Part shown: piece after piece, positions 1 through 9,600 of the stretch | Layout of the letters: the number at the start of each line of letters is the position of its first letter | How positions within the stretch are numbered: the stretch's first letter is position 1 | Origin: NORP240 sp942492445 | GTDB lineage: Bacteria > Pseudomonadota > Gammaproteobacteria > Pseudomonadales > Pseudohongiellaceae | DNA: 34,688 bases | Direction: 5' to 3' | NCBI GenBank assembly: GCA_942492445.1 | Contig: CALOEW010000026.1 | Coordinates: 1-34,688, forward strand | Notes under the pieces: generated by a model | What the model was told of the DNA's origin: nothing | What the model saw: the letters and a program-made list of their open reading frames with translations, nothing else | The model's database searches: none | Program-made: the position numbers and the translations under genes

Positions 1-1434
1 CCATTCCAAAACAACAAACCGTTGTCCACTACCGGTCCTGATCAGCAACAATACCCGCTGCTCGTCCGCGCTTTCACTGATGGCGCGGTTGAATGCGTCC
101 GCATTCCGTACCGGGTTGCGATTCACTTCCACGATTACCATACCCGCCTGAATTCCTGCCTCTGCAGCCACTGAGCCGGGAGAAACCTGGGTGATCACGA
201 CACCCGCCCCTGCTTCCATGTCAAATTGCCGCGCCAGTTCCGGCGTCAGTGTCTGGACCGTCAGTCCGATTTCCTCAGAACTTTGCACGCCATCATCACC
301 ACTGGCCACCTGGGCGCCTTCCAACGTACCAATGGTGACATCAAGTTCGATCCGCCTTCCGTCCCGCACTACTGTTACGCTTGTCCGGGTACCCGGAGCG
401 GTGAGAGATACCTGATTGCGGAACGCACCAACATTGACTACCGCTTCGTCCTGGTACTCGACAATGATGTCGCCCTGTTGAATGCCCCCCTGCGCGGCGG
501 GCGAATCCGGTGAAACCTGGGCCACGATTATGCCCTGGGTTGAGTCCAGCTCGAAGGATTGCGCCAGGTCGGGGGTCAGGTTCTGGATGACGATCCCCAG
601 GTAGCCACGGGACACCTCGCCGGTCTGAATCAACTGGTTCGCGATGCTGCGCGCCAGATTACTGGGTATGGCGAAACCTATCCCCATGTAGCCACCGCTG
701 CGACTGGCGATGGCAGTGTTGATCCCGATGACATCGCCGTCCAGATTGACCAGTGGCCCTCCGGAATTGCCCGGATTGATAGCGGCGTCCGTCTGAATGA
801 AGTCCTCGTAATCGCTGATACCAAGACTGTTGCGTCCCAGGGCGCTGACCACGCCGACCGTCAGGCTGTGGCTGAGCCCCAGGGGATTGCCGATCGCCAC
901 AACCCATTCCCCCACCTGCAACCGGGAAGAATCACCCAGGGTCAGGGCCGGGAGATTACTTCCTTCGATTTCAATGACGGCAACATCAGACTGAGGATCA
1001 GTGCCGGTGATTTCGGCATCAAACTCACGTCCGTCATTAAAGGTAACAAGGATGGAATCTGCCCCTTCAACCACGTGATTGTTGGTCAGAATATACGCCT
1101 TGTCGGTCAACAGGCCGCCATCTATCAGGAACACGAAGCCCGAGCCCTGGCCCACGGCTCTTCGCTGTGAGGGTGGCTGCTGGGGCCCACCGGGGAAGGG
1201 CTGGCCAAAAAAGCGTTCGAAGAAATCATCGCCGAAAGGCGAAGAAAACTGTCCCTGGTTAGTCTGCACCGCACGCTCGGTGCGAATGAAGACCACCGAA
1301 GGAGAAACCCGTTCCGCCACGGAGGCAAAGGCCCGGCTTGTTTCCCGCAGGCTTTCCACTCCATCCTGGGCAGCGGCGGATATCATGAAACAGGCTGCCA
1401 TGACCAATGTCGAAATTCTAATTAGTGGATTCAT
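1..1434 (-). CDS. degQ: DegP/DegQ (Do/HtrA-family) periplasmic serine endoprotease, 3' end cut by window edge
   Basis: ATP-independent protease of the HtrA family that degrades misfolded envelope proteins. The reading frame is open for 478 codons and runs off the left edge. It starts at ATG 1434, behind AGGAGG about five bases upstream. Residues 1-22 form a signal peptide ending AAAQ. The trypsin-like triad is visible: His120 in TNNHVV, Asp150 in SDVAVIE and Ser224 in NPGNSGGPLVN. Two PDZ domains follow, and the last visible residues (LLLIRTGSGQRFVVLEW) look like the end of PDZ2, so only a few codons should be missing. A Q/P/F-rich linker (about 56-92) precedes the catalytic domain, and the strand before the His carries a small insertion (VFLIDGGLLTDKAY). 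DegP and DegQ cannot be told apart with confidence. No convincing sigma-E promoter is seen upstream. Confidence 0.95.
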   Translation of the reverse strand, partial: MNPLIRISTLVMAACFMISAAAQDGVESLRETSRAFASVAERVSPSVVFIRTERAVQTNQGQFSSPFGDDFFERFFGQPFPGGPQQPPSQRRAVGQGSGFVFLIDGGLLTDKAYILTNNHVVEGADSILVTFNDGREFDAEITGTDPQSDVAVIEIEGSNLPALTLGDSSRLQVGEWVVAIGNPLGLSHSLTVGVVSALGRNSLGISDYEDFIQTDAAINPGNSGGPLVNLDGDVIGINTAIASRSGGYMGIGFAIPSNLARSIANQLIQTGEVSRGYLGIVIQNLTPDLAQSFELDSTQGIIVAQVSPDSPAAQGGIQQGDIIVEYQDEAVVNVGAFRNQVSLTAPGTRTSVTVVRDGRRIELDVTIGTLEGAQVASGDDGVQSSEEIGLTVQTLTPELARQFDMEAGAGVVITQVSPGSVAAEAGIQAGMVIVEVNRNPVRNADAFNRAISESADEQRVLLLIRTGSGQRFVVLEW

Positions 1435-1650
1435 CAAACCCTCCTGAAACAGAAGTTCACAACAGTAACGAACATGGGAACGAACTGAAAAAATTCAACA
1501 CTTGCAGCCGAACAGGCATCCGGGACGCGGCCAGGTCGGGCGCGGAGCCGCCGCAGAATCGCCTGGCTGGCTTAGCGCCGAGGATTTCACTGTGCCTGAT
1601 TTTGCGCTATAAGGAGGTTGAAGACACCGTGTTTGCAGAGGAGTCTACTC

Positions 1651-2037
1651 ATGAGGCTGATTCTATTCGTGCTGGTGACCCTGATTACGACCCTGGCAGG
1701 CTGTGCCGGCAATTCCGAACGCCCGGAGATCCGCGAGCGGCTGCTTTCCATGGGCCTGGAAATGGGAGAATCGGGTGTCGACATTCCCCGGTACCGGGTC
1801 AACAGCTGGACTTCGATCGACGACGCCAATCTGATCATCACAGCCGGCGTAAACGACCGCTACCTGGTGCAACTGACGACACCCTGCCAGGGGCTGAGAG
1901 GCGCAATATATATCGGCTTCAGCACGCCGACCTTTGGTCTCGACCGCTTTGCCAGCATCATCGTTCGCGGCCTGGACAGAAGGCCGGAACGCTGTTCCAT
2001 TCAGGACATCATCCGCCTCTACCCGATCGACGGATGA
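1651..2037 (+). CDS. DUF6491 family lipoprotein
   Basis: Small predicted lipoprotein of 128 residues. The lipobox TTLAGC puts the acylated Cys near residue 18. The mature part has the pattern I associate with DUF6491: a SWTSIDD motif, then YLVQLTTPCQGL, a central IGFSTPT and a C-terminal Cys in RCSIQDIIRLYPID. Two conserved Cys could form a disulfide. A longer start at TTG 1618 is possible, but AAGGAGG directly abuts it. ATG 1651 has GAGGAG at a normal distance, so I chose it. The gene stands alone, divergent from the protease gene. The family's function is not known. Confidence 0.8.
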   Translation: MRLILFVLVTLITTLAGCAGNSERPEIRERLLSMGLEMGESGVDIPRYRVNSWTSIDDANLIITAGVNDRYLVQLTTPCQGLRGAIYIGFSTPTFGLDRFASIIVRGLDRRPERCSIQDIIRLYPIDG

Positions 2038-2042
2038 GTGTC

Positions 2043-2079
2043 AAAAAAAAGCCCACGCAAGCCAACCGGCTGCGTGGGC
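2043..2079 (-). terminator. Intrinsic terminator oriented for leftward transcription
   Basis: A perfect 9-bp stem, GCCCACGCA/TGCGTGGGC (2051-2059 and 2071-2079), has an 11-base loop. Eight A residues at 2043-2050 become a U8 tract when read on the minus strand. The plus strand has no T tract after the stem, so as written this terminates leftward RNA. It may still act on the DUF6491 mRNA as a stable 3' hairpin. No leftward gene is evident upstream of it. Confidence 0.75.
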
Positions 2080-2410
2080 TGAGTCACCCTGATGCACGAG
2101 AAATCCCTAGTGAGGTGTCGGCTTCTGGGATGGGGGAGAGAGGTACCCCGAAAACCGACCCCGGATTCACGTGCATGCACAGTGAATAATGCACTTGTCG
2201 TGCCAACATCAATCAAGTCCCCATGGCAGGATTTCCGGGGAATTGCGCTGAGGGCTGTCGCTGACACGGAACCACAATGAGGCGTCAACGCGGATATTGC
2301 ACTTATTGTGTGCCTCAAGTCAGTGTGCCTGTGATGGTTGCTGCCTGCGTGCCCCTGCGGCACAAGTGTTACACTGCCCCTTCTGTCGCAACCGTCAATC
2401 AGACAACCCC
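2080..2410. other. Gene-free 330-bp leader of the mla operon
   Basis: No convincing coding sequence was found on either strand. An extended -10-like TGTTACACT lies at 2367-2375, about 35 bp upstream of the mlaE start, but its -35 match is poor. On the minus strand a weak TTGATG-N17-TTATTC arrangement lies near 2180-2210 and would read into the terminator at 2079-2043. Neither signal is strong. Confidence 0.3.
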
Positions 2411-3522
2411 ATGACCGCACCGCTTGCCCTGGAGACCGGATCGTCCCCCTGCCTTGTCCTGAATGGGGACTGGACACTGGAGAACTATGAGATTCTGGTG
2501 GCGGCGGCGCGGCCCCTGGAACTCTCCATAGCCTCGCTTGACGCCAGCAATATGACTGCCATGGATACGGCGGGAGCGACCGTGCTGGTCAACCTGCTGG
2601 GTGCCACGGATCTGGCCAGGCTGGCCTCCAGCGCCACCGGCCTTTCGGAGGAGCGCAAGGCACTGCTCATCGCTGTTGGAAACGCCGTGGCGAACCAGAA
2701 ACCGTGCCAGGGACAGCCAGCCCGGCGCTTCGGGGACGGACTCGCCAGCCTCGGTGCTGCCGTGCACGACGGCTGGCGAGGGATTCAGCAATTGCTCGGG
2801 TTTCTCGGGCTGGCCCTGGCCACAATGCTGAAACTGCTGTTTCAGCCTGCACGTTGGCGAGTTACGGCGCTGGTCGCGCAGATGCATCAGACTGGTCTCA
2901 ACGCCGTGCCCATCGTGATGTTGTTGAATTTCCTTGTTGGTGCCGTGGTGGCATTCCTCGGCGCAACAGTTCTTCAGGAATTTGGTGCGACCATCTATAC
3001 TGTGGACCTGGTCGCGTACGCGTTCATGCGCGAGCTGGGAGTGCTGCTGGCGGCAATCCTGTTGGCCGGAAGAACCGCCAGCGCGTTTACCGCCCAGATA
3101 GGGTCAATGAAGATCAACGAGGAGCTTGACGCACTCAAGGTCCAGAGGCTTGATCCGATGGAATTGCTGGTACTGCCCCGCATGCTGGCCCTGCTGCTGG
3201 TGCTGCCGTTGCTTACCTGGCTCGCGATAATGGCGGGAATGGCAGGTGGTGCGGTGGTCGCGGTGGTTACTCTGGACATTCCTGTAGCCATGTTTGTCAG
3301 CATTGTCCAGGAGATCCCGTACGGCATCTGCTGCTGGGCCTGGGCAAAGCGCCTTTTTTTGCCGTGGTCATCGCCCTGATCGGTTGTCTGGAGGGATTCA
3401 AGGTAGGTGGAAGCGCCCAATCGCTTGGTGAACACACCACCAGCAGCGTTGTGCAGTCCATTTTCGCAGTGATCCTGCTGGATGCTGTAGCGGCCCTGTA
3501 TTACATGGAGATGGGCTGGTGA
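2411..3522 (+). CDS. mlaE: MlaE-type lipid ABC transporter permease with N-terminal STAS-like domain (one-base frameshift)
   Basis: Inner-membrane permease of the retrograde phospholipid (Mla) transporter. Residues 1-100 resemble the STAS-like domain often fused to this family (LVLNGDWTLENYE, LDASNMTAMDTAGATVL). The MlaE domain follows, with AQMHQTGLNAVPIVMLLNFL, ELGVLLAAILLAGRTASAF and GSMKINEELDALKVQ. The first frame ends prematurely at 3379. Family sequence (HLLLGLGKAPFFAVVIALIG and GGSAQSLGEHTTSSVV) continues in another frame to TGA 3522. One missing G after 3319 would restore EIPVRHLLLGLG and a 370-residue protein of normal length. Start ATG 2411 has no clear SD. The gene heads an operon with mlaF 23 bp downstream. 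Confidence 0.9.
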
Positions 3523-3545
3523 GACCCGCTGAAACGAAGTAGCCG

Positions 3546-4298
3546 GTGATACAGATCAGGGGACTGTGCAATCGCTTTACCAGTAACCTGGTCCACGACA
3601 ACCTTGACCTTGACGTATTTCGTGGCGAGATTCTTGGTGTTGTGGGAGGTTCCGGCAGCGGCAAATCGGTATTGCTGCGTTCCGTTACCGGGCTGCACGA
3701 ACCGGATGCAGGGCAGGTCAGGATCCTCGGCGGAAGTGCCGATATCAAACGCAGTATCGGCGTGCTGTTCCAGCATGGCGCACTGTTTTCCTCGCTGTCG
3801 GTCCTGGAAAATGTGGCACTGCCACTTGTGGAGCTTACTGGTCTGAATCGAAATCAGGCCAACCGGATCGCTTCGGTCAAGCTGGCATTGACCGGGTTGC
3901 CGGCGCACGCGGAGAGTCTCTACCCTGCTGACCTGTCCGGGGGCATGAAAAAAAGAGCGGCGCTGGCCAGGGCGCTGGCGCTCGACCCGGACATCCTGTT
4001 TCTGGATGAGCCCACCGCGGGACTCGATCCAATCGGTGCCGCGGCCTTCGACAGGCTTCTGGTCACGCTGCGGGACGCTTTTCGATTGACCGTGTTTCTG
4101 ATTACTCATGATCTTGATACGCTATACACGGCCTGCGACCGGGTGGCAGTTCTGGCACACAAAAAAGTTCTGGTGGCAGACTCCCTGGACGTGGTGGCTG
4201 CCACCGATGATGAGTGGATACAGGAGTACTTCCACGGCCCCCGAGGGCGAGCTGCCGCAACCACCTTCAATCGAAACGGTATCCAGACCGGATCATAG
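3546..4298 (+). CDS. mlaF: MlaF-type lipid ABC transporter ATPase
   Basis: Cytoplasmic ATPase that pairs with MlaE to energise phospholipid transport. All nucleotide-binding motifs are present: Walker A GGSGSGKS (34-41), Q-loop Gln76, signature LSGGM (130-134), Walker B ILFLDEP (150-156), D-loop GLD (159-161) and switch His188. The 250-residue length is typical. The start is GTG 3546. An in-frame TAG sits at 3540-3542, so no longer start exists, and the SD is weak, which suggests translational coupling to mlaE 23 bp upstream. The C-terminal tail (EYFHGPRGRAAATTFN) resembles other MlaF proteins. Confidence 0.94.
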   Translation: MIQIRGLCNRFTSNLVHDNLDLDVFRGEILGVVGGSGSGKSVLLRSVTGLHEPDAGQVRILGGSADIKRSIGVLFQHGALFSSLSVLENVALPLVELTGLNRNQANRIASVKLALTGLPAHAESLYPADLSGGMKKRAALARALALDPDILFLDEPTAGLDPIGAAAFDRLLVTLRDAFRLTVFLITHDLDTLYTACDRVAVLAHKKVLVADSLDVVAATDDEWIQEYFHGPRGRAAATTFNRNGIQTGS

Positions 4299-4382
4299 TG
4301 CTGGGTGCCCGGCACCGGCTTACAGGCCTGGCGACAACCCGGTATTGCAAGACTGCTTTCCATACCACCCCGGAGTAAAACG

Positions 4383-5297
4383 ATGGAAACCCGAGCTCAC
4401 TACATATTGGTAGGACTGTTCACCCTGGCGGGATTGGCAGCCGCTCTCCTGTTTTCGCTCTGGATGAGCGGTGCCGGGGCTGAGCGTGAAGTGTATTATT
4501 ACGAAGTGCTGTTCCGGGAAGCCGTCTCCGGGCTGACGGTCGGCAGTCCGGTGCAATACAGTGGCATCCGCGTGGGGGAGGTTCAGGAGCTGAATCTGGA
4601 CCCACAGGACCCGCGCCTGGTCCGGGCCAGAATCCAGGTTTCCGCAACAGCACCGGTCAAGGTGGACACCGTCGCACGCCGCACCCTGCTGAACATCACC
4701 GGGGCATCAGCTATCGAACTGAGTGAAGGCCTGCCCGAAAGCCCACGCCTGACCTCGGCATCCGGAATCCCGGTAATCGAGGCGACTCCCTCCTCTCTTT
4801 CGCAATTGCGGGTCACCAGCGAGGAACTGCTGGTCAGTGCGTCGACGCTGCTCGACCGGGCCAATCGACTGTTTTCGGATGAGAATTCCCGACGTGTCTC
4901 CCGGGTCATCGACAACGTAGACGTGGTAACGACTGCGCTGGTGGAACAGCTGCAGGTATTGCAGGAGGGTCTGGAAGGAATAGCGAAAAGCAGCAATACC
5001 CTGAACGATCTACTGACGCGGGTCGATCAGCAATTGACACGCTACGAGGAACCGATGCTTGGGGGGGTGACGGCCGCGGTCACCGACCTGCAACAGATAA
5101 GCCGTCAACTGAGCACCATGCTGGCGGATAACACTCCGGCAGTGACTGCCGGCATGCAGGGGTTCGCCGAATTGGGGCCGGCAATGCGTGAGTTGCGCAA
5201 CATCCTGACCAATGTCGATACCATGACCAGGAGACTTACGGATGACCCGACCGGGTTCGTGCTGGGTAACGACAACATCAGGGAATACCAACCATGA
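4383..5297 (+). CDS. mlaD: MlaD-type MCE-domain substrate-binding protein
   Basis: Membrane-anchored periplasmic lipid-binding subunit of the Mla transporter, 304 residues. ATG 4383 is preceded by GGAG at a good distance. One transmembrane helix spans about residues 7-29. The MCE/MlaD domain follows, with YEVLFREAVSGLTVGSPVQY and SGIRVGEVQELNLDPQDP. A long, mostly helical C-terminal region (about 150-290) is much longer than in E. coli MlaD (about 180 residues) and resembles the YrbD/Mce-type extension found in auxiliary-lipoprotein operons. The stop codon overlaps the next start as ATGA. Confidence 0.93.
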   Translation: METRAHYILVGLFTLAGLAAALLFSLWMSGAGAEREVYYYEVLFREAVSGLTVGSPVQYSGIRVGEVQELNLDPQDPRLVRARIQVSATAPVKVDTVARRTLLNITGASAIELSEGLPESPRLTSASGIPVIEATPSSLSQLRVTSEELLVSASTLLDRANRLFSDENSRRVSRVIDNVDVVTTALVEQLQVLQEGLEGIAKSSNTLNDLLTRVDQQLTRYEEPMLGGVTAAVTDLQQISRQLSTMLADNTPAVTAGMQGFAELGPAMRELRNILTNVDTMTRRLTDDPTGFVLGNDNIREYQP

Positions 5298-5893
5298 TCA
5301 GAGCGCCGCTGTTATTCCCCGCACTGCTGCTGTGGAACTGCAGCGTCCTGCCGGAACAGGTGCCGGTTGATCTTTATCAACTGCCGCCGCCGACGCTGGA
5401 TACCGCGGTCAATGGACCACAGCTGCCTGGGTTGCGCATTGATCGGCCGTTAACCAGCGAAGCCCTCGGCGCCAATCGACTGCTCATAATGACCGAAAAT
5501 AACCAGCTGCAGGCCTTTCCGGGCATGCGTTTCGCCGCTCCGACTCCACTGCTGTGGCGCGACTGGGTACTGGACGCTTTCTGGCGTGACGGAAGAGTCG
5601 GGGCTCTCAGTGCAGCGAGTGAAGGACTGCTGACGCCACTGGAACTGGGGGGCATGCTCAGGGCGTTTCAGGTGGAGAACGCAAGGACCAGGCCGGAAGC
5701 GGTCATTCAGTTCGATGCCACGCTGATCCGGACCGTGGACCGGACTGCAGTTGCGACCAGGCGCTTCGAAGCCCGCCATGACCTGAGCTCAATGGCGGTT
5801 GCGGATGCGATCGACGCCCTGGGTCGTGCTGCGGATCAGCTGGTTCGTGAACTGATTGAGTGGACTCTGGATCAGGGACAGGAAGGCAACTGA
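5294..5893 (+). CDS. ABC-type transport auxiliary lipoprotein (PqiC-like, PF03886)
   Basis: Outer-membrane-associated lipoprotein that partners MCE transporters such as Pqi and Mla-like systems. It has 199 residues and starts by a 4-bp ATGA overlap with mlaD. The family signature is recognisable: VDLYQLPPP near the mature N-terminus, LRIDRPLTSEALGANRLLIM, then LLWRDWVLDAFWRDGRVG. The signal sequence ends LLLWNCS. Asn at the position before the lipid Cys is unusual for a lipobox (normally Gly/Ala/Ser), so lipidation is likely but not certain. Position and overlap argue that it works with the MlaE/F/D complex. Confidence 0.82.
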   Translation: MIRAPLLFPALLLWNCSVLPEQVPVDLYQLPPPTLDTAVNGPQLPGLRIDRPLTSEALGANRLLIMTENNQLQAFPGMRFAAPTPLLWRDWVLDAFWRDGRVGALSAASEGLLTPLELGGMLRAFQVENARTRPEAVIQFDATLIRTVDRTAVATRRFEARHDLSSMAVADAIDALGRAADQLVRELIEWTLDQGQEGN

Positions 5894-5976
5894 CATCGTC
5901 ACTGAGGCATTGCCGGATCCGGCCGGGAACGACCTCCGCCGCAACCCGGCTTTCCGGACCAAAGACCGTTAACCCA

Positions 5977-6486
5977 TTAACCCCGCGGGCGCGGTGGGTG
6001 TTCGCCTCGGCGCTGTGGTATGGCCTGACGCCGTTCCTCGCTCAGGCTCTCCTGGCGACTTCGCAACTCGTCCCGCCTTGCTTCGCGTTCCTCGGGAGTC
6101 ATGGATTCGAACTCCTGGCGCCGCTGCTCCCTCAGAGCACGCCGTTGCTCTAACAGTTCCTGTCGCTGCTCCCGCATGGCAGCGCGCTCTTCGTCGGACA
6201 GGTTGGCAAATTCCTCCCGACGGCGTTCCATAAGTTCGCGACGTTCCTCCCTGCGCGCCTGGGCCCGGACGCGATGCTTCGCCTGTTCCTCTTCGCTCAG
6301 GTTGCCGAATTCTTCCCGCCGGCGCTCTACTCTCTGGCGACGCTCGTCGCGGAACTCCTGGCGCCGGGCAGGACGTTCGGCGGCCTGCCCGGTTACCGAA
6401 TCGTCCTGCGCTAATGCCAGTCCAGGCAATCCACCGGCCAGAAGCCCCGCCATCAACAAAGTCACTGTTCCTTTACTCACCATCAT
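5977..6486 (-). CDS. Secreted Arg/Glu-rich protein with 33-residue repeats (DUF3106-like)
   Basis: Predicted periplasmic protein of 169 residues. Residues 1 to about 27 form a signal peptide ending GLALAQ. The rest is almost all Glu, Arg, Gln, Leu and Ala. The block RREEF.NLS.EE appears at a 33-residue period: EEFGNLSEEEQ, EEFANLSDEER and QEFESMTPEER, with a partial fourth copy towards the C-terminus. The MTPEER-type motif is typical of DUF3106-like proteins, and the whole should form one long charged helix. AGGAGG lies 6 bases before ATG 6486 and 9 before ATG 6483; I took the first. The ten C-terminal residues are Pro/Arg/Gly-rich. The function is unknown. Confidence 0.72.
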   Translation of the reverse strand: MMVSKGTVTLLMAGLLAGGLPGLALAQDDSVTGQAAERPARRQEFRDERRQRVERRREEFGNLSEEEQAKHRVRAQARREERRELMERRREEFANLSDEERAAMREQRQELLEQRRALREQRRQEFESMTPEEREARRDELRSRQESLSEERRQAIPQRRGEHPPRPRG

Positions 6487-6631
6487 CACCTTCCTCCTGC
6501 TCGTGGTCACCGTCCCTGGATTTCAACTCCTGACGGGTAAAACGCACTCAGGTGAAAGTGGTTGACCGGCTTACTGACCGGATGGCCCCGGGGTGACGTC
6601 TGAATCGCTACCGCAACGCTCTGTCTGTCCT

Positions 6632-9600
6632 TCAATCCTGATAGATCAGCTCCCCCGGCGGTGCCTCGTCTTCAGCATCCTCGAGCTCATCACCGTAACC
6701 CAGTAAATCGTGCAGAATCAGGTAAAGTGAGGGCACCAGGAACAGGGTGATCAGGGTGGCGAACAATACCCCCCAGGACAGGGAAATCGCCATGGGCACG
6801 ACGAAGAAAGTGGCCGGGTTCGCGGTCAGCATCAACGGCACCAGCCCGAAGAAAGTGGTGGCCGAGGTCAGGAAGATAGGCCGGAAACGCATGATACCTG
6901 CAGAGGTTACCGCACGCTCGATGTCATAGCCCCTGGCGCGCAGGCGATTGATATTGACCACCAGCACCAGGCTGGCGTTAACGACAACACCACTGAGCGC
7001 TATGATTCCCAGCAGCGAGAAGAACACCAGGTCAGCGCGCATAATGAAATGCCCCAGTATGGCCCCGATGGCACCAAACGGAATGACGCTCATGATTATC
7101 AGCGGTTGTGTGTAGGACCTGAGCGGAATTGCCAACAGGGCGAAAATAATGATCATTGCCAGCGGGAAGGTGGAGAACAGTTCCGACATGGAGCGCACCT
7201 GCTGTTCACCTTCACCTCCCAGCACCATGTCCACATTGAGCCGTTGCTCCCAGTCATCATGGAATTTCTCAATCAATTCCCGACGCACCTCGTCAGGTTT
7301 TACAACCGATCGATCTACATCGGCACTTACCGTAATCACGCGCTTGCCGTCTTCCCGCCTGATGCTGGAATAGCCGTTACCCAACGAAAAATCCGCGATG
7401 CTGGAAAAAGGGACCTCGGCACCCGTGGCAGTCCTTATCAGCAGATCCTCCAGGCTGGCCAGCGACTTCCGCTCCGCTTCCGGATAGCGCACCATGACCC
7501 GGATATCGTCTTTACCCCGCTGGATTCGCTGCGCTTCCGCGCCGTAGAAAGCCTGCCGCACCTGGGTAGCGACTTCATTATTCGTCAGGCCGAGATTTTT
7601 GCCGGCCTCATTGATCTGCATCACTGCTTCCTGTTTGCCGGCACGGAAGGAATCGGTGATATCGAAGATCCCGGGATAGCGGGCCAGTTCAGTGCGTGCC
7701 TCGGTGGCGGCTATCTGCAGGGCCTCTTCATTGCGACCTTCAAGCCGGAAATTGATAGCTTCGCCGGCGGAAAACACGTCGGATACAAAGGTAAGCTCCA
7801 GGGCATCCGGAATTTCACCGACCTTTTCCCGCCAGCGGTCGCGGATCAATTCCGAGCTGATTTCGCCCCGTGCAAAAAACGGCGTCAGGTTCATGACCAC
7901 TTCGGCGATATGACTGCCTCCCGGTCCACTTCCATCAGAGGGGGGGCCGCCCCGCGCCGCCCGCTGACCGATCACAGTCAACACGCTGTCCACGACCCTG
8001 TCGGTGGACGCTGGCGCCTGCCCGGAGGCTTTGAGTTCCACCAGTTCCCGATCCAGTTCCGCAGACAGCTCGAAGGCGGCCTGCTCCAGTTTTTCAACTG
8101 CGCTTTCCGTGGAGCTTACAGCCACACCTTCCGGCATCTGAATGCTGCCGTAAACTATGTCACCTTCGACGCCTGGCATGAACTGAAAAATGACCCGCCC
8201 GCTCATCATCAGGGCGACCGTGAGAATGATCACTCCGGTGGCGGTTGCCCAGGTGGCATAGCGATATTTCAGAACCTTCACCAGAGCGTCGCGGTAGGTG
8301 TGCTTGGCAAACCGTTCCATGCTGCTGGCGATGCTGCCCTGAAAGCGGCGCCAATACTCCACCAGCACGGTACCTTCCAGAAAATAGCCCTCAGTCTTGC
8401 GGTGAGCAAGGTGGCCGGGGAGAATGAGCTGAGACTCGATCAGGCTGGCGACCAGGCAGAACACCACTACTGCTCCAATAGCATTGAAGAACGCCCCCAT
8501 GGGGCCTTCCAGCAACAGAATCGGCAGGAATGCCGCGATCGTCGTGAACACGCCGAATATCACCGGGATGGAGACTTCCATTGTCCCCTCAATGGCGGCT
8601 TCTTCCTTGGGCAGCCCCTTGCGTTCCCAGGCATGCACCCGCTCCCCGACAACGATAGCGTCGTCCACGATAATTCCCAGCACCAGGATAAAGCCCATAA
8701 CCGTCAGCGAACTGATAGACAAACCGGCCACGGGAAACGCGCTCAGGGCACCGGCAATGGCAATGGGGATACCGGCCGCCACCCAGAGGGCAAGCTTGAA
8801 GCGCAGAAACAGGGCAAGGATTATCAGCACCAGCACCAGGCCCGTATAGGCATTTTCTGCTACCGTGCCGATACGATCCTGGGTTGCCACCGCAGAATCG
8901 TTAATAATATTCAGCGACAGGTTGGGCGGCAGGGTGTTCCTCACTTTCTCCTCGTAGTAGGCCCGCACCTGGGTAGCCGACGCGATGATGTCTTCCTCAC
9001 CGACTCGCAGCACCTCTACAATCGCCGCATTCTCGCCGTTGATGCGGGCATCCACGTAGCCTTCCTGGAATCCGTCCCGAATGTCGGCGATATCTCCCAA
9101 CCGGAGCTGAGAACCGTCGGCGAAACTGCGAATGACAATGTCTGCGTATTCGGATCCCTCATAGACCTGCCCCTTGGTACGCAGAAGGATTTCGCCGGCA
9201 TCTGTCCTGATGGTTCCACCGGGCAGGTCCAGAGATGCCAGGCTGATAGCCCTGGCAATCTGATCGAGCGTCAGGCCATACTGCCTGAGGGTGAATTCGG
9301 AGATTTCGATTGAGATTTCCAGCGGCCGTATGTACTGGATATTAACGGTTGATATTCCATCCAGGTCGAGAATCTCATTGCGGATATCTTCTGCATGGCG
9401 CTTCAGGGCCAGGTCGTCCACGTCGCCTGACAGGGCCAGCGACAATACCGTCCCGGTAGAGCTGAATGCCCGGACTATCGGCCTTTCGGTTTCCTGGGGG
9501 AACGTGGTGATAGCGTCTACCTTCCCCTTTACATCGTTCAACACCCGGTTCAGTTCGGCGCCAGTGGCTAACTCCAGCGTGGCGTCGCAGCCTCCTTCCC

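Noticed and set aside
1441..1500. Sigma-E-type promoter for the DegP/DegQ gene
   Set aside because: A GAACTT-like hexamer is present, but it lies too close to the start codon to leave room for a -10 box and leader.
3353..3362. T7 run in mlaE as a programmed slippage site
   Set aside because: The homologous segment HLLLGLGKAP is already in the second frame before the T run, so the shift must occur upstream, near 3319.
7049..9313. Long 754-codon open frame on the plus strand
   Set aside because: It is antisense to the RND pump gene, has no family features, and its His/Gln/Pro-rich composition is typical of a reverse-frame shadow in GC-rich DNA.
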